Part shown: positions 39,601-50,124 of the stretch, piece by piece
Position numbering within the stretch: the first letter of the stretch is position 1
How the letters are laid out: each line of letters begins with the position of its first letter
Origin: Nematostella vectensis
Taxonomy: Eukaryota; Cnidaria; Anthozoa; Actiniaria; Edwardsiidae
NCBI RefSeq assembly: GCF_932526225.1
Contig: NC_064039.1
Coordinates: 2,566,001-2,630,000, forward strand
DNA length: 64,000 bases
Direction: 5' to 3'
Notes under the pieces: model-generated
The model's input: the letters and a program-made list of their open reading frames with translations, nothing else
Told to the model about the DNA's origin: nothing
The model's database searches: none
Translations under genes and position numbers: made by a program

Positions 39601-40490
39601 AAGACATGTCCCAGACATGGCCCAGACATGGACGCACTTGTAGAGACCTCTTAAGCTGCAGCACAAGACATGGCCCAGACATGGATGCACTTGTAGAGAC
39701 CTCTTAAGCTGCAGTACAAGACATGGCCCAGACATGGACGCACTTGTAGAGACCCCTTAAGCTGCAGCACAAGACATGACCCAGACATGGACGCACTTGT
39801 GGAGACCTCTTAAGCTGCAGCACAAGACATGGCCCAGACATGGATGCACTTGTAGAGACCTCAAGCTGCAGTACAAGACATGGCCCAGACATGGACGCAC
39901 TTGTAGAGACCTCAAGCTGCAGCACAAGACATGGCCCAGACATGGATTCACTTGTAGAGACCTCTTAAGCTGCAGCACAAGACATGGCCCAGACATGGAC
40001 GCACTTGTGGAGACCTCTTCAGCTGCAGTACAAGACATGTCCCAGACATGGCCCAGACATGGACGCACTTGTAGAGACCTCTTAAGCTGCAGCACAAGAC
40101 ATGGCCCAGACATGGATGCACTTGTAGAGACCTCTTAAGCTGCAGTACAAGACATGGCCCAGACATGGACGCACTTGTAGAGACCCCTTAAGCTGCAGCA
40201 CAAGACATGACCCAGACATGGACGCACTTGTGGAGACCTCTTAAGCTGCAGCACAAGACATGGCCCAGACATGGATGCACTTGTAGAGACCTCAAGCTGC
40301 AGCACAAGACATGGCCCAGACATGGATGCACTTGTAGAGACCTCAAGCTGCAGCACAAGACATGGCCCAGACATGGATTCACTTGTAGAGACCTCTTAAG
40401 CTGCAGCACAAGACATGGCCCAGACATGGACGCACTTGTGGAGACCTCTTCAGCTGCAGCACAAGACATGACCTAGACATTGACGCACTT
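36620..40490 (+). repeat. 53-bp satellite, about 73 copies, grown from the PCGF terminal exon
   Basis: Unit cctcttaagctgcagcacaa, gacatggcccagacatgg, acgcacttgtagaga. The first unit is the coding end of PCGF (PLKLQYKT and TGA); the last unit runs into unique sequence (acgcactttgtagagtctat), as expected if the ancestral single-copy exon and 3' UTR were split by the array. Most later units read TGG where the gene has TGA. Some units have lost tt (51 bp) and some carry an extra 11-12 bp cccagacatgg. Within 39230-40476 the units are open on both strands for up to 174 codons, which is a repeat artefact. The first AATAAA after the PCGF stop seems to be near 40664, so the array may form most of the 3' UTR. 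Confidence 0.9.
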
Positions 40491-41796
40491 TGTAGAGTCT
40501 ATAACATTCATTAGATACTATTGAAAACTGTAAACTTTCTCTTCTATATAGTATTTATTCTAGCATTCTCATTCTCAAAGTTATAAAAATATAAACTTCA
40601 ATGATGTATGTCTGAAGAATTTGGAAAAAAATATATACTGTAGCTGCATTTATACTGATAAAAAAATAAAAAGCCAAAGTTACTGTGAGTTTGTCCAAAT
40701 GCTAAATTTCATTCCGCCATAACAATCAATGTACGGAATTTTCACATTAAACCAACTAAAGGACTATACTAATTCTATAGATACCTCCCCCTATTCTGAG
40801 TTTTATACAGCCCATCAAAGTCAAACACTGCTGCACCTAGTCAGCGGTATCCAAGCTTTCCAACAGTGCTTTGCGGTCCCCACTTTTAATCCCTCGTCGT
40901 TGTGCTGAAGCCAGCACAAGTTGATGGTTGCTTGTATTTTTCATAAAAAAATACAGCTATGAGCATATTAGGAGAGTGTCTCAGGACATCATGAAGTCTT
41001 TTGGGGCATAATTGAGTGCTTTGCTTATGGATATTTGCAAGCAAAGGTGGACTGATGATGGTATTTTCTTGTTTGGCTTTGCCTGGATGAGAAAATAATT
41101 TTCTAATGAATCACCACAGCTCTCCTAAATGTTGCCTTTTCTGAAACCAAATTGATTCCAAAATTGTTTACACTGCTATTCTGGGTCTGTATGAGCTGGA
41201 ATTGATTTGTTTGGCTTCGGGGTGAAAAAACCATCTGACTTTGGGGAGAGGAGTGTTGACTGGCCCTCCCCTCGTGAATTTTTCCCTGGATCTCCCAGAA
41301 TGCTTTGCAATCCGTAAAGGCATCTTCGTGGTTTTACAAGCCTTCAAGGAGTGGACATTGTGTTTTGAGGCCATGGAAATGAACCTGGATGATCAGAATA
41401 AAGGTATCTATTTGTGTCTTGAGCTGTGTTTGCTGATCTCTCTTCCTTGTGTGGTATTTTGAGGGTGATTCTGCTTTCCTTTCCTTGTTCGATTTGAAAT
41501 TTGTGCTATTATTTGGCTCAAGAGTAGTTGCTATCGCCTTCGGTTGAATGCCTATCTTCAAGACCATTTATCCCTTAGACTAATGCCTGAGTATCTTCGT
41601 CTTGTTGTGTTTATTTTGCATTTATGAATTTTTTGGGGTTGTGGGTACTTCTCAAAGCCGGTACAGGCCGGTGTGTTAACTGATTTGGATACCAGAGGCT
41701 CCAAACTTTTATGTTGAACTAGTCAACTCTGAGCCAACTGGCGTGATTATTGTAATTTCACAGTTCTTTGGCTTAAAGTGAACAGGCGAAGCTTTG

Positions 41797-41828
<32 letters not shown>

Positions 41829-42255
41829 TCCAAAATTAGTAACTACCAAGTAGGGTAAACGTGCTCTTACAATAAGACATACAACGAACACATGATTTGA
41901 TTTTCTTGTAATTCCATATCATTTCTTTTATACCCAGGACCTTGTCATTAAAAGCCAAATGGTGTGATTATTGCAATTTCACAGTAAACAAATGCAGCTT
42001 AGAGGCCTAGTCAAGTTCCAGGACCCTTATTTGACGGCTCTTGGTCTACCTGTGGTGTCACACCGTCAAAGAAGGGTCCTGGAACTGGACTCTGAAATGC
42101 GCTGATACCCAGAGCACAGTGTTAACATTCTTACAATTCAGTTCTTACAATAAGACAGACAACAAACACATGATTTAATGTTATTGTAATAATCATACCC
42201 GAGACCTTTCGTTATTAGAATAACTAACATGCCGTGTGTTTCGGGCGTAGCCCAT
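40491..42255. other. Interval between PCGF satellite and ALAS pseudogene
   Basis: Likely PCGF polyadenylation signal (aataaa near 40664). A perfect-looking hairpin occurs at about 42009-42080: agttccaggacccttatttg and, inverted, caaagaagggtcctggaact. A 28-base G homopolymer lies at about 41799-41827. No gene is supported. Confidence 0.55.
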
Positions 42256-43390
42256 TTAAACTTGGACCTGGGTTGCGTATTTGTTACAGGCCAGCTCTTC
42301 TATCTTGAGGCATCGTTCCTGGCAGTCGCACGAGTTACTGCACGTCTGGTTAAGCAGCTCCAGCGTTGTCAAGCCAGGCTAAGACGTCTGCAAAGTGCTC
42401 CATCATGGGCTCCGTGTGCATGGGCGTTGGCGCGATGCGGAGGCGCTCCTCGCCCGCGGTGCTTGGACATCAGGTCATTGGATACCTGTTTGCATTTTGC
42501 TGGATCTCCAACCTAAATAGTGGAAGAAATGGTCAATAGTTGAGTTGCGCTAAGATATCAAGAGACCTTTTGGGTCAAATTCAAGCCAAACACATGCCAC
42601 GTCAAGCCAGAGAAATCTTTGAATGAAAAGAAACCCTTTCTAAAAAAAACGTTTTAGCTTTATTTGTATGCGCTGAATGTTTTGCTTTTCGCTGCTGTTT
42701 ATTTTGCCGCTAAAAGTCCGAGCGTGCGCTAGTTTGCCACCCAAAAAGTCACATGATATTGATCTCTTACGAAAGTCCCCGATTCTGGGCGAAATCGTAA
42801 CCAGCTATCTTTCACGCAAAGTAAATAATATAAATTTCGGAAGCTTTAATACAGCAATACGAGTAGCTGCAATTACGAGAGCGCAGATACACCGTTCTAG
42901 ATTCAAAGGCCCAAGACAACCCAAATACAATCATGTTTGATCACTGATAACAGCTTAGATTGAAAATAAATATTGAAAGCCCTATTCGTTATCCACGTCG
43001 ACTTAAGCAAGTGTCAGGCATCACGTTGGCAACCCAATCGATCACCACGGTAACTCACATGAACTGGAATGATATGCGAGGGGGCATATATATCACGGGT
43101 AATTAACGTTCATTACGCATTTTACAGCCTGCGCTAAGTGATTCCAGAAAATATAACTCCCGGCTCGGTGTTAGGCCTAATGTTATCTATTTTGTAAGCA
43201 AAAAAAAGTTGGAGGATAAATTAGTACGCGGAGAGCCAGAGGGACCGGACCGTACAACCAATGAACCGGTAGACCAGGTAAAAACCTCTACATTTGGAAC
43301 TGTGAATAAATCAATAAGGCATAGGTTTAATCGCCATAAACCATGCATAAAGACGCTGTATTAATGTATTAACCTTTAAAGGGGGGATCT

Positions 43391-43512
43391 TTGGGGACCA
43401 AGGGCGACAAGGTGACTGGTAGCGGGAGTACGCTTTTCTCCTCTTTCTTTCGTCTTTCCGCTTACTCCCGCGTCCAGTCTCCGAGTCGCCCCGGGTCCCC
43501 GAGGACGGGGGG
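43391..43512. repeat. Long imperfect hairpin
   Basis: Left arm ttggggaccaagggcgacaa then tgactggtagcgggagtacg, and right arm gcttactcccgcgtccagtc then gagtcgccccgggtccccga, form an extended stem around a pyrimidine-rich loop. Probably a foldback insertion; no RNA family recognised. Confidence 0.6.
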
Positions 43513-43572
43513 GGCTGGGGACAAGTATGTAGCACTAGCTCATGTAATGCTTGTATGTTTGTGGAATATTCT

Positions 43573-43825
43573 TAAAGCCACATTGTCACCAGTTTACTTC
43601 CGAAGGTCCGACGGAAACCTCAACCGTTAAAAGACAATAGAATCTATTAAAATCCGAGATATTAAACAGGCCATCCGCTGTAAATTATCAATCACATCCT
43701 CGAAGGAACTTCCAATAAACACACTGCTTTCAATATTTTGAAATATTTTTCGCGTTTTCGGTTTGAAATCATCGGAGATTGTTACGTAATCGACCGGAGG
43801 TAAACTGGTGACAATGCGGCTTTTA
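43573..43825. mobile_element. Dispersed 250-bp inverted-repeat element, copy 1
   Basis: Ends ttgtcaccagtttacttcc and ggaggtaaactggtgacaa are inverted repeats. The whole 250 bp recurs in the same orientation at 60321-60571 with about 85-90% similarity. Internal phrases shared by both copies include ctcaaccgttaaaagacaa and atcaatcacatcctc. Non-autonomous; no ORF. Confidence 0.9.
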
Positions 43826-44860
43826 TACTTTTTTAAGCGTTCTGTATCTACACCACACGTGATGTTAAGCTAAGGCGAATAATAACCCACAGAGATAACT
43901 GCGGCGCTAAAAGAATACAAAGCATGTGGGGAACATCACACTGGATAGGTACACCCACGTCTAACCTGTTTATGGAAAGCTATTTTTGTTTTAATACAAA
44001 AACAATTATTTTCCTGATGAATAGATATAGGAAATTGTAGTTTTTTTTACGAATAAAATGGTTTTGGTTCAATTCGTTTGAAAATATTCTCACGTAAGCT
44101 TAGGCTTTTCTTTTCTATCAACAAAACGTTGGTTTGAAACAAAGCAAACTAGAGATTGTTTTGAAAGGGTTACGTACAATTTCACAGGTGTTTTCTTAGG
44201 CTTGGAAGAAGGGAAAAACGTGTACCGCAGACAAATATTAAATTATGGACTGATTCCATACAATAATTTCTCCCGCTGAATAGTGCACCTTTTTTTTATA
44301 AAGAACCTTTTTCTGTATAACGAAAATTTAAGAAAAAGTTAAAAACATGGCACAGCCCGGAAACACGTATGTAAACATGTATTCAACGTAAAAATAATGC
44401 TTTTATTACTCAACTTGCCACAAAATATGTTTTCAATGAACAGTTGTTACAACTTGTAGCGACTAAATGTTTGACGTGGCAACGGAAAGTATGGAACGAT
44501 TAATTGCTAGCACGGAGAGAAAGGCGGAAGGATGAGTAGTATCGATTGCCTCATTCAATTATAACCTATAATTAAAGTGGTTTACGGTAATAAGATACGC
44601 ACGATTCTCAAAATCAATTAATTTAAAGTTAAAGCAACTGATTAAATTTAACCATTTTAATTATTTACTCAAACCTCTGTCTAGTTTTTGCACCTAACAA
44701 AACGTCTGCTCTTGATATTAAATAAAACTTAAATAGTCTTAAGGAATTAAATAAAAGAGCAAAACAATCAAGGTAATTGAATTTGTTTTTGTATATTGAA
44801 AAGAAACAATTAACAAGGTAGTGGTCAATTGGCATTCAAATGCATGTCAAGCCATTGGTC

Positions 44861-44961
44861 TATAAAAGCTTATCAAAAATCACTTGGTTCACAAAAACAT
44901 CTTCCAAGAGGAAATCTAGAAGCAAAAACCAAGTCAACTGTCAAGTATCAGTCCAAAGACG
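44861..44961 (+). promoter_or_regulatory. Peptide B core promoter and noncoding exon 1
   Basis: TATAAAA at 44861-44867 with an inverted CCAAT (attgg) just upstream at about 44854; a leader follows, ending ...gtccaaagacg before donor gtaagaa at 44962. It matches the layout 5' of peptide A. Confidence 0.6.
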
Positions 44962-45412
44962 GTAAGAAAATCAGTAGTTTTTAACTTAACTTTAAAATGT
45001 ATCGAAAGCGTTGTGTGATTGTCCAACAAGATAAAAAGCCAGTAGTGTTTTGCGAATTGCATTAAAGGGTATCCTTTGAAAAATATTAAGACCAATACTT
45101 CTAAAACCTAACGATTTCAAATATTTAAGCTAATCTCGGACAGAAACCATAAGAAATTTTAATAGACGTTACAGAAAGTATCCGGGAAAAAAACTTGAGA
45201 CTAAATGACTTTTATCTTGTTACTAAAAAAGAATCTCTACAAAAAGAGAAGTTTGAACAGTATCGTTCAGGTAATTTCTTTTTTCATTCACTTATGTATT
45301 GTTTTGTGTATCAATTTGTTTAATATATTTATGTACGGATTACCTGATAACATTCAAACATTCAAGATGGCATATTCTAAGATGTTGTTTGCCTTTTCTC
45401 ACTAGTATAGCA

Positions 45413-46025
45413 ATGAAAGCCGTGATAGTCATTTGCTTGCTTCTTGTCATTGCTGGATCTTCGAATGCGCAATATGTGTCCACGTTTGGTGACGAGCCGA
45501 TGCCTGAGCAGCCTTTAAACCAGCGACCCAGAGAGTCGGCAAAGAACTACAAGCAACGAGCCCGTTTAGGTAACTAAATATTTCAAAATTAAAACACCGC
45601 GACAATGCGACAGAGAAGAAAAATGACGGCACACTTACTAATGTAAAGATGGATTTCTCATTTTTTAAATATTTTTCCTGACTTTTTCTGCACAACACAC
45701 TTCCATTGAAACCAATTTCAGTTAAAAATTCCTTTTATTTTTGGGAAAAGCTATTTTTATATAATTTAAAATCCTTGTGTTCTACTATTTCTTGGTATAT
45801 AATCAGGGCCGTAGCAGGGGGCGGGGCACTGGGGGCATGTGCACCCAAATAATTATAAGGAAATGACCAGTAGGGTGTGGCTGCCAACTCCCAATATTTT
45901 CTTATTGTTTCTGTATTGTGCCTCTAAATCTTACGTGGCCTGCTACGGCTCTGATAATTGATGTCATTATTTTTAACTTTCCAGAGAAGCTTCTTCCAAG
46001 ACGACTTTGGAAGGATCAATATTAG
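45413..46025 (+). CDS. Peptide B: small secreted peptide precursor, paralogue of peptide A
   Basis: Exon 2 (45411-45569, acceptor tatag just before caATG) encodes the signal peptide MKAVIVICLLLVIAGSSNA, then QYVSTFGDEPMPEQP and a basic stretch ending KQRARL. Donor g|gtaact at 45570 joins in phase 1 to exon 3 at 45985 (acceptor after aactttccag), which adds EKLLPRRLWKDQY and a TAG at 46023-46025. AATAAA signals follow near 46119. The spliced length is 65 residues, equal to peptide A, and there are no cysteines. Shared with A: M[RK]AV start, QY[IV]STFGD[DE]P directly after the signal peptide, D/E-K at the start of exon 3, the ggtaact donor and the TATA/noncoding exon 1 layout. B has basic sites (RAR, PRR) that could be processed; A has few. 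Intron 2 contains the MITE at 45804-45955. Function unknown; family not recognised. Confidence 0.8.
45804..45955. mobile_element. MITE-like element carrying the G-rich satellite unit
   Basis: Ends cagggccgtagcagg and cctgctacggctctg are inverted repeats with one mismatch. Inside, on the minus strand, a 35-bp stretch (ggcacaatacagaaac, aataag, aaaatattggg) matches the 14792-17500 satellite unit with about two differences. Confidence 0.85.
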
Positions 46026-46487
46026 TGAGGGGCATAAATTATAGGGGCCTACTAATGAAACTATATATATATATAGAATAGAAATATTGTTGTTTTCGCT
46101 GTGAAACATAGATACAAAATAAATAAATATGAAATAAATAACTACAAATATAGAAAAAAGGGAATATAAGAAAACCGGGAAAGACTCGAAACTTTAGACG
46201 CCTAGGGCATCTCCACAGTCCTCCACACCTCACCAGGGCTCACCACTATCACCTGTACCCCACCCCCTTCCCCCCCCCATTCCCCATCCTCCCATACCCC
46301 CTCCCCCCCGCCTCCCCCGCCTTTTCCTCCGGGGCCTTACATTACTCACCTGCTCCATAGCTGCGAATGGTGTCCACAAGGGAAGCGGTACTCGCTATGT
46401 ACCCCCCTATCATCCCAAAGGCCTTGCCAAGGGTGCCGCTAATGATGTCCATGTCAGCGAGAAGGCCGTCACGGTCACCCACGCCTC

Positions 46488-46905
46488 CACCACGATGGCC
46501 GTACAGTCCCACAGCGTGAACCTACATACATCAAGTCATAGGGTTAAATACACCACACACCACCACCATGATGGCCGTACAGTCAAACAACGTGAACCTA
46601 CATACATCAAGCCATAGGGTTAGACACAGCCCACACCACCGCCATGATGGCCGTACAGTCCCACAGCGTGAACCTACATACATCAAGTCATAGGGTTAAA
46701 TACACCACACACCACCACCATGATGGCCGTACAGTCAAACAACGTGAACCTACATACATCAAGCCATAGGGTTAGACACAGCCCACACCACCACCACGAT
46801 GAGTGAGAGCCGTACCGTCCCACAGTACAGCGTGGACCTACATACATCAAGTCATAGGGTTAAATACACCCCATACCAGCACCATGAGTGATGGCCGTAC
46901 GGTCA
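46488..46905. repeat. 76-bp tandem repeat grown from an ALAS exon edge, about 5 copies
   Basis: Each unit contains gatggccgtacagtcccaca and gcgtgaacctacatacatca. The first part is the 5' end of the intact ALAS exon (minus-strand VHAVGLYGH) and the second is the flanking intron, so the exon-intron junction was duplicated in tandem. Copies alternate between tcccacagc and tcaaacaac types, hinting at a dimeric 152-bp period. Confidence 0.88.
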
Positions 46906-47809
46906 CAAGGGTTTAAAAGGTTTACAAAGGTTTAAAATATTGAATTGGAGCGTAGCGCATACCTCATCTACGAAGGTGAGAGCACCCTACTTGTGCGCAA
47001 CATCGCAGAGCTGCTTGACTAGCATGGTTACAAAAACAGTTGAAACCCGTTAAATAAAACACCGCTGGGGCAACCAAAACAGGGTGTCATTTGGACTTTT
47101 TGGTTATTAAAGGAGTTTATCAAGCTGTTATTCTACGCTCTTCCGCACAGTGCCGAGACACAAACGATGTCCTTTTCCATTTACTCAAGCTAGTAATTGA
47201 GAAAATTTCTATAAAAAATCGTCAATTATCAAAATTTATTTATTGATGTTTAAAGCTATCTTGCAAATAAACCGTAATTTCAGATAAAGGAATACAAAAA
47301 GGAGTGGTTGATTGACATTCTAACGTTGAACTTTTGAAGCGGCCTCCTTATAGTAGGGTCTCATTGCAACCACTTTTGTTAGTGGCAGCTCTGATTAAAG
47401 CCACGTTTCGAATTTTTTAGGATTGTCATCGTGATCAAAGTATGATCATAACAAACATCATAATAATCAGCAATACTATCATCATTATCAAAATCATCAT
47501 CATAATTCACTAATACTGGCATCATCATCATTATCATCAGCATACCTGGCATCATCTTGCCAAGGGTAGTCAACGTAGTGTCGTTAGCCACATAGCAGGA
47601 TGTGAAGAGCAGGCCACTTTCATTCTGATGGAGCCAGGCAAGTTGAGCCTCTAGCTGCCCGTGATACTGGTCCCGGAAATATTCCGCGTACCACCAGCAC
47701 CAACACCGTGTTCATTGATGGTCTCTATGAAGAAACCGTAAATGCCATGGTATTAGCCATAGCCACACCCATAAATGTGTACGCCTCACCCTCTCACTTT
47801 GACACTCTT

Positions 47810-47988
47810 GAGGGAGGGAGGGAGGGAGGGAGGGAGGGAGGGAGGGAGGGAGGGAGGGAGGGAGGGAGGGAGGGAGGGAGGGAGGGAGGGAGGGAGGGAG
47901 GGAGGGAGGGAGGGAGGGAGGGAGGGAGGGAGGGAGGGAGGGAGGGAGGGAGGGAGGGAGGGAGGGAGGGAGGGAGGGAGGGAGGGAG
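47810..47988. repeat. (GGGA)n microsatellite, about 45 units
   Basis: An uninterrupted 4-bp repeat of about 179 bp upstream of the ALAS pseudogene pieces. The open frames across it are artefacts. Confidence 0.98.
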
Positions 47989-49113
47989 TACCCTGTTCGT
48001 GGTGAACAACGCCCTCACAAACGGGCAATTTTTGTTCGCTGTGGAGAGAAAACATTTTGTAGTCAGACTTTTTTCAACATAACAAAACAGAAATCAAATA
48101 CGGGAAAATTGACTTCTGCAAGACGCGTTAAAGATACAATGGCGGTAAGATTCGAGTAAATACGCTACGGATATTATGTACCAGATTCTGGCTATGACCA
48201 TATAAAGCTCTTCCGCCTTCCGGGTCATCAGACTGCCAGGAAGAGCAGGACTTTCTATTTTTCTGGGGGGGGGGGGGTGCGAAATTCGAAAAAGTGGACC
48301 TAATTTTTCCTGGGGGAGGGGGGGGAGGTAATTCTTTGATAAAAATCTAACCACCTCCGAAAGAACAAAAAATGATTTTTTATGCCTTTTCAGTATCTTT
48401 TCTTGACGTTTATTGTCGGATTCGGCTATATACCAGAGTGATCTAGCTTACGCTTTATAGTTTTGTCTACAATTAGCACGTCTATTGAGAACCAAAAGTG
48501 GATTTTCGGCCGTTGTGGGGGGGGGGGGGGGGGGGGGGGGTGGGGGGTGGGGCCCTGGTTACGGTCCTGAAAAGACTCTTTGGCAAGTTATCTATTACCT
48601 AGAGTCGCGTAAATCACGGAAGTTAGCGTGTTTATGGTGACTGCAGGGCGGAAGGAACAGGGTTTGTTAGGCTAGATAGTAAGGACACATCTCATTCAAT
48701 TTATAGAGGAGTTCGTGGTTTTATTATCAGAATTTAGTACAACAAAAACTTGTCCCTCCTGCTCTTGCGACTGCAAAAAGAGAAAACAGTTTCTTGCCCT
48801 TTATACATAGCACACAATTAGCTTTTGAACTATTTTTGAAATAAACAAAAAATAGACAAAAAATAGACAAGTGGTCGACAGAGTGTCCTGGGAGTCTAAA
48901 ATGCCTGCTCGACTTTGCTGACGCGACAAATTCAATTCAGCTTGAAGTATTGTTAGATCTATGTGACCTACCAACAGTCACTGGATCTGTTACAGGCCGC
49001 CTATCCGGCCATTATCCATCCCCCATTTTGAAATTCTGGACCCACCCCTGCTATAACAAGTTGGCGGCGCTATTTCAATGCAAAAGCTCTCGTTGTTCAC
49101 TTTGTGTGCTTTG
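47989..49113. other. Interval between ALAS pseudogene and sulfotransferase
   Basis: Contains a G homopolymer at about 48517-48541 and G-rich stretches near 48265 and 48315. On the minus strand an AATAAA (plus tttatt near 48719) may end the sulfotransferase mRNA, giving a 3' UTR of about 400 bp. No gene seen. Confidence 0.5.
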
Positions 49114-50124
49114 TCATATCGTATTTAATAAACCACACGCTTTTACTTGACGCCAAAACCTCTTTTGAATGTACTCATACAACTTAATGTCAGCAGAATT
49201 CATTTTTCTGATAACCTGAATCGTCTTTTTAGAGATTTTGGATTCGTTATAAAATCTGTTCACTTTCTTTGCTTGCAAGTTATCAACCACAGAAACAAAC
49301 TCGGGCAGTCGTTTGTTCAGCACTCGTAGATATAAACTAAAGTGTTCTAGTAACCCAACAGAAGCGTAGTAACGACTTATATTATGTTTAGCTTTGCTTA
49401 AAGCCTTATTGCTCCCACTTCGGCAAAAGGAGTGCTTTCCACAGAAGAATCTTGTCATGAGGTTAGACTCGCAGCCCGGGTGCTGCTTCGCAAGACATTC
49501 CTCAAGAGTTTCGTTGATAAATCCACTCTTTTTCATCTTGCGTATTCGGTTTAGCGGTCTCTCCTGGCTACGATGCAAATAGAAATAATGTGAGATCACT
49601 CTCCTGACAGGATCCCTAACTTGGTTGATGTACGTATGAGAATAGTGCAGACGCTTTAACCTTGATCGAAAATAAAAATGCGCAATGAACACGAATCGTG
49701 TGTGGTTCGTTTGCGTTAGCGCGCGTCGCGCGTGACGCGTGAGGAGGTTCGGGTACAGAGGCTTGCGTCTCTTATCGTACCAGTCTTCTGTTGTGGCGAA
49801 ATCCATCGCGAAATTCATCGAATGTTTAACCGAGTTAATAATACAGGTCATACTTGTGCTTCCTGTTTTGAAAATCCTGTTGTAAAGGAGCACGGTGGGG
49901 TGTATCGCTGTGCATTCTGGCGCGTCCTTAAAGGTCAGGATTGTGCGTTTAGTCTTCGTAGAGTGGAAGTCCTGTCCTCTTCGTGTGCGACGGCCTATCT
50001 GCATTTGGCCGTGTTGTTTCAAATCAAAAGGGACCAGAATCGGATTAAATACGGTAAAGCACCATACGATGATCCAGATAACAAGAACGACTAGCAAGTG
50101 CGACTCTTTCACTATGGCCATCAT
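49114..50124 (-). CDS. Heparan sulfate 2-O-sulfotransferase-like, type II Golgi membrane protein
   Basis: Transfers sulfate from PAPS to uronic acid 2-O positions of glycosaminoglycans in the Golgi (Sulfotransfer_2 family). One coding exon, 336 residues from the start at 50124. That start is chosen because a pyrimidine tract and AG (...ttcccttgtag) end at 50129, four bases upstream, so the 23 in-frame residues before it are probably intron. Short cytosolic tail, transmembrane segment at residues about 10-28 (LLVVLVIWIIVWCFTVF), then the PAPS 5'-phosphosulfate loop YNRIFKTGSTSM (HS2ST has NRVPKTASTS), the 3'-phosphate loop YINQVRDPVRRVISHYF, and the conserved FFCG with later Cys pair, CRSGSN and NISRYYASVGLLEHF. 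Near the family's usual length (HS2ST 356). It is closer by eye to HS2ST than to UST, but many positions differ, so the acceptor is uncertain. Confidence 0.88.
   Translation of the reverse strand: MMAIVKESHLLVVLVIWIIVWCFTVFNPILVPFDLKQHGQMQIGRRTRRGQDFHSTKTKRTILTFKDAPECTAIHPTVLLYNRIFKTGSTSMTCIINSVKHSMNFAMDFATTEDWYDKRRKPLYPNLLTRHARRALTQTNHTRFVFIAHFYFRSRLKRLHYSHTYINQVRDPVRRVISHYFYLHRSQERPLNRIRKMKKSGFINETLEECLAKQHPGCESNLMTRFFCGKHSFCRSGSNKALSKAKHNISRYYASVGLLEHFSLYLRVLNKRLPEFVSVVDNLQAKKVNRFYNESKISKKTIQVIRKMNSADIKLYEYIQKRFWRQVKACGLLNTI

Larger units (their letters stand above)
42256..47760 (-). pseudogene. ALAS: 5-aminolevulinate synthase pseudogene (decayed, exons missing)
   Basis: ALAS condenses glycine with succinyl-CoA in mitochondria using PLP, the first step of haem synthesis. 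Pieces on the minus strand in order: about 47755-47546 (HGVGAGGTRNISGTS, then a frameshift into YHGQLEAQLAWLHQNES and CYVANDTTLTTLGKMMPG); about 47030-46966 (LCDVAHK, TAG stop where the family has Tyr, then GALTFVDE); 46521-46350 intact ([23 protein letters not shown] with the PLP lysine; DTIRSYGAG) with good splice sites; and about 42519-42256 (VGDPAKCKQVSNDLMSKH, then a loss of about 13 codons covering the YVQAINYPTVP block, then GEERLRIAPTPMH, with a further frameshift before a Cys-rich tail). The N-terminal part and the exon before the last were not found. It cannot encode a working enzyme. A functional ALAS gene should exist elsewhere. Confidence 0.88.

Noticed and set aside
39211..39735. 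174-codon open frame on the minus strand in the 53-bp array
   Set aside because: It is a by-product of a repeat lacking stops in one frame. Parallel frames occur on both strands across the array, and there is no start context or splice support.
40980..41370. Minus-strand NQFGFRKG, resembling a reverse transcriptase motif
   Set aside because: Followed at once by a stop; no active-site motif or other polymerase block found nearby. Probably chance.
41799..41827. Long G homopolymer (also about 48517-48541)
   Set aside because: Simple-sequence tracts whose length may be assembly-dependent; no function inferred.
42677..42940. 87-codon plus frame starting with a hydrophobic stretch
   Set aside because: The start resembles a signal peptide, but there is no promoter, splice or family support; kept only as a remote possibility.
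47708..48082. Open frames rich in Gly-Arg-Glu or Ser-Leu-Pro repeats
   Set aside because: They are translations of the (GGGA)n microsatellite and the flanking ALAS pseudogene.
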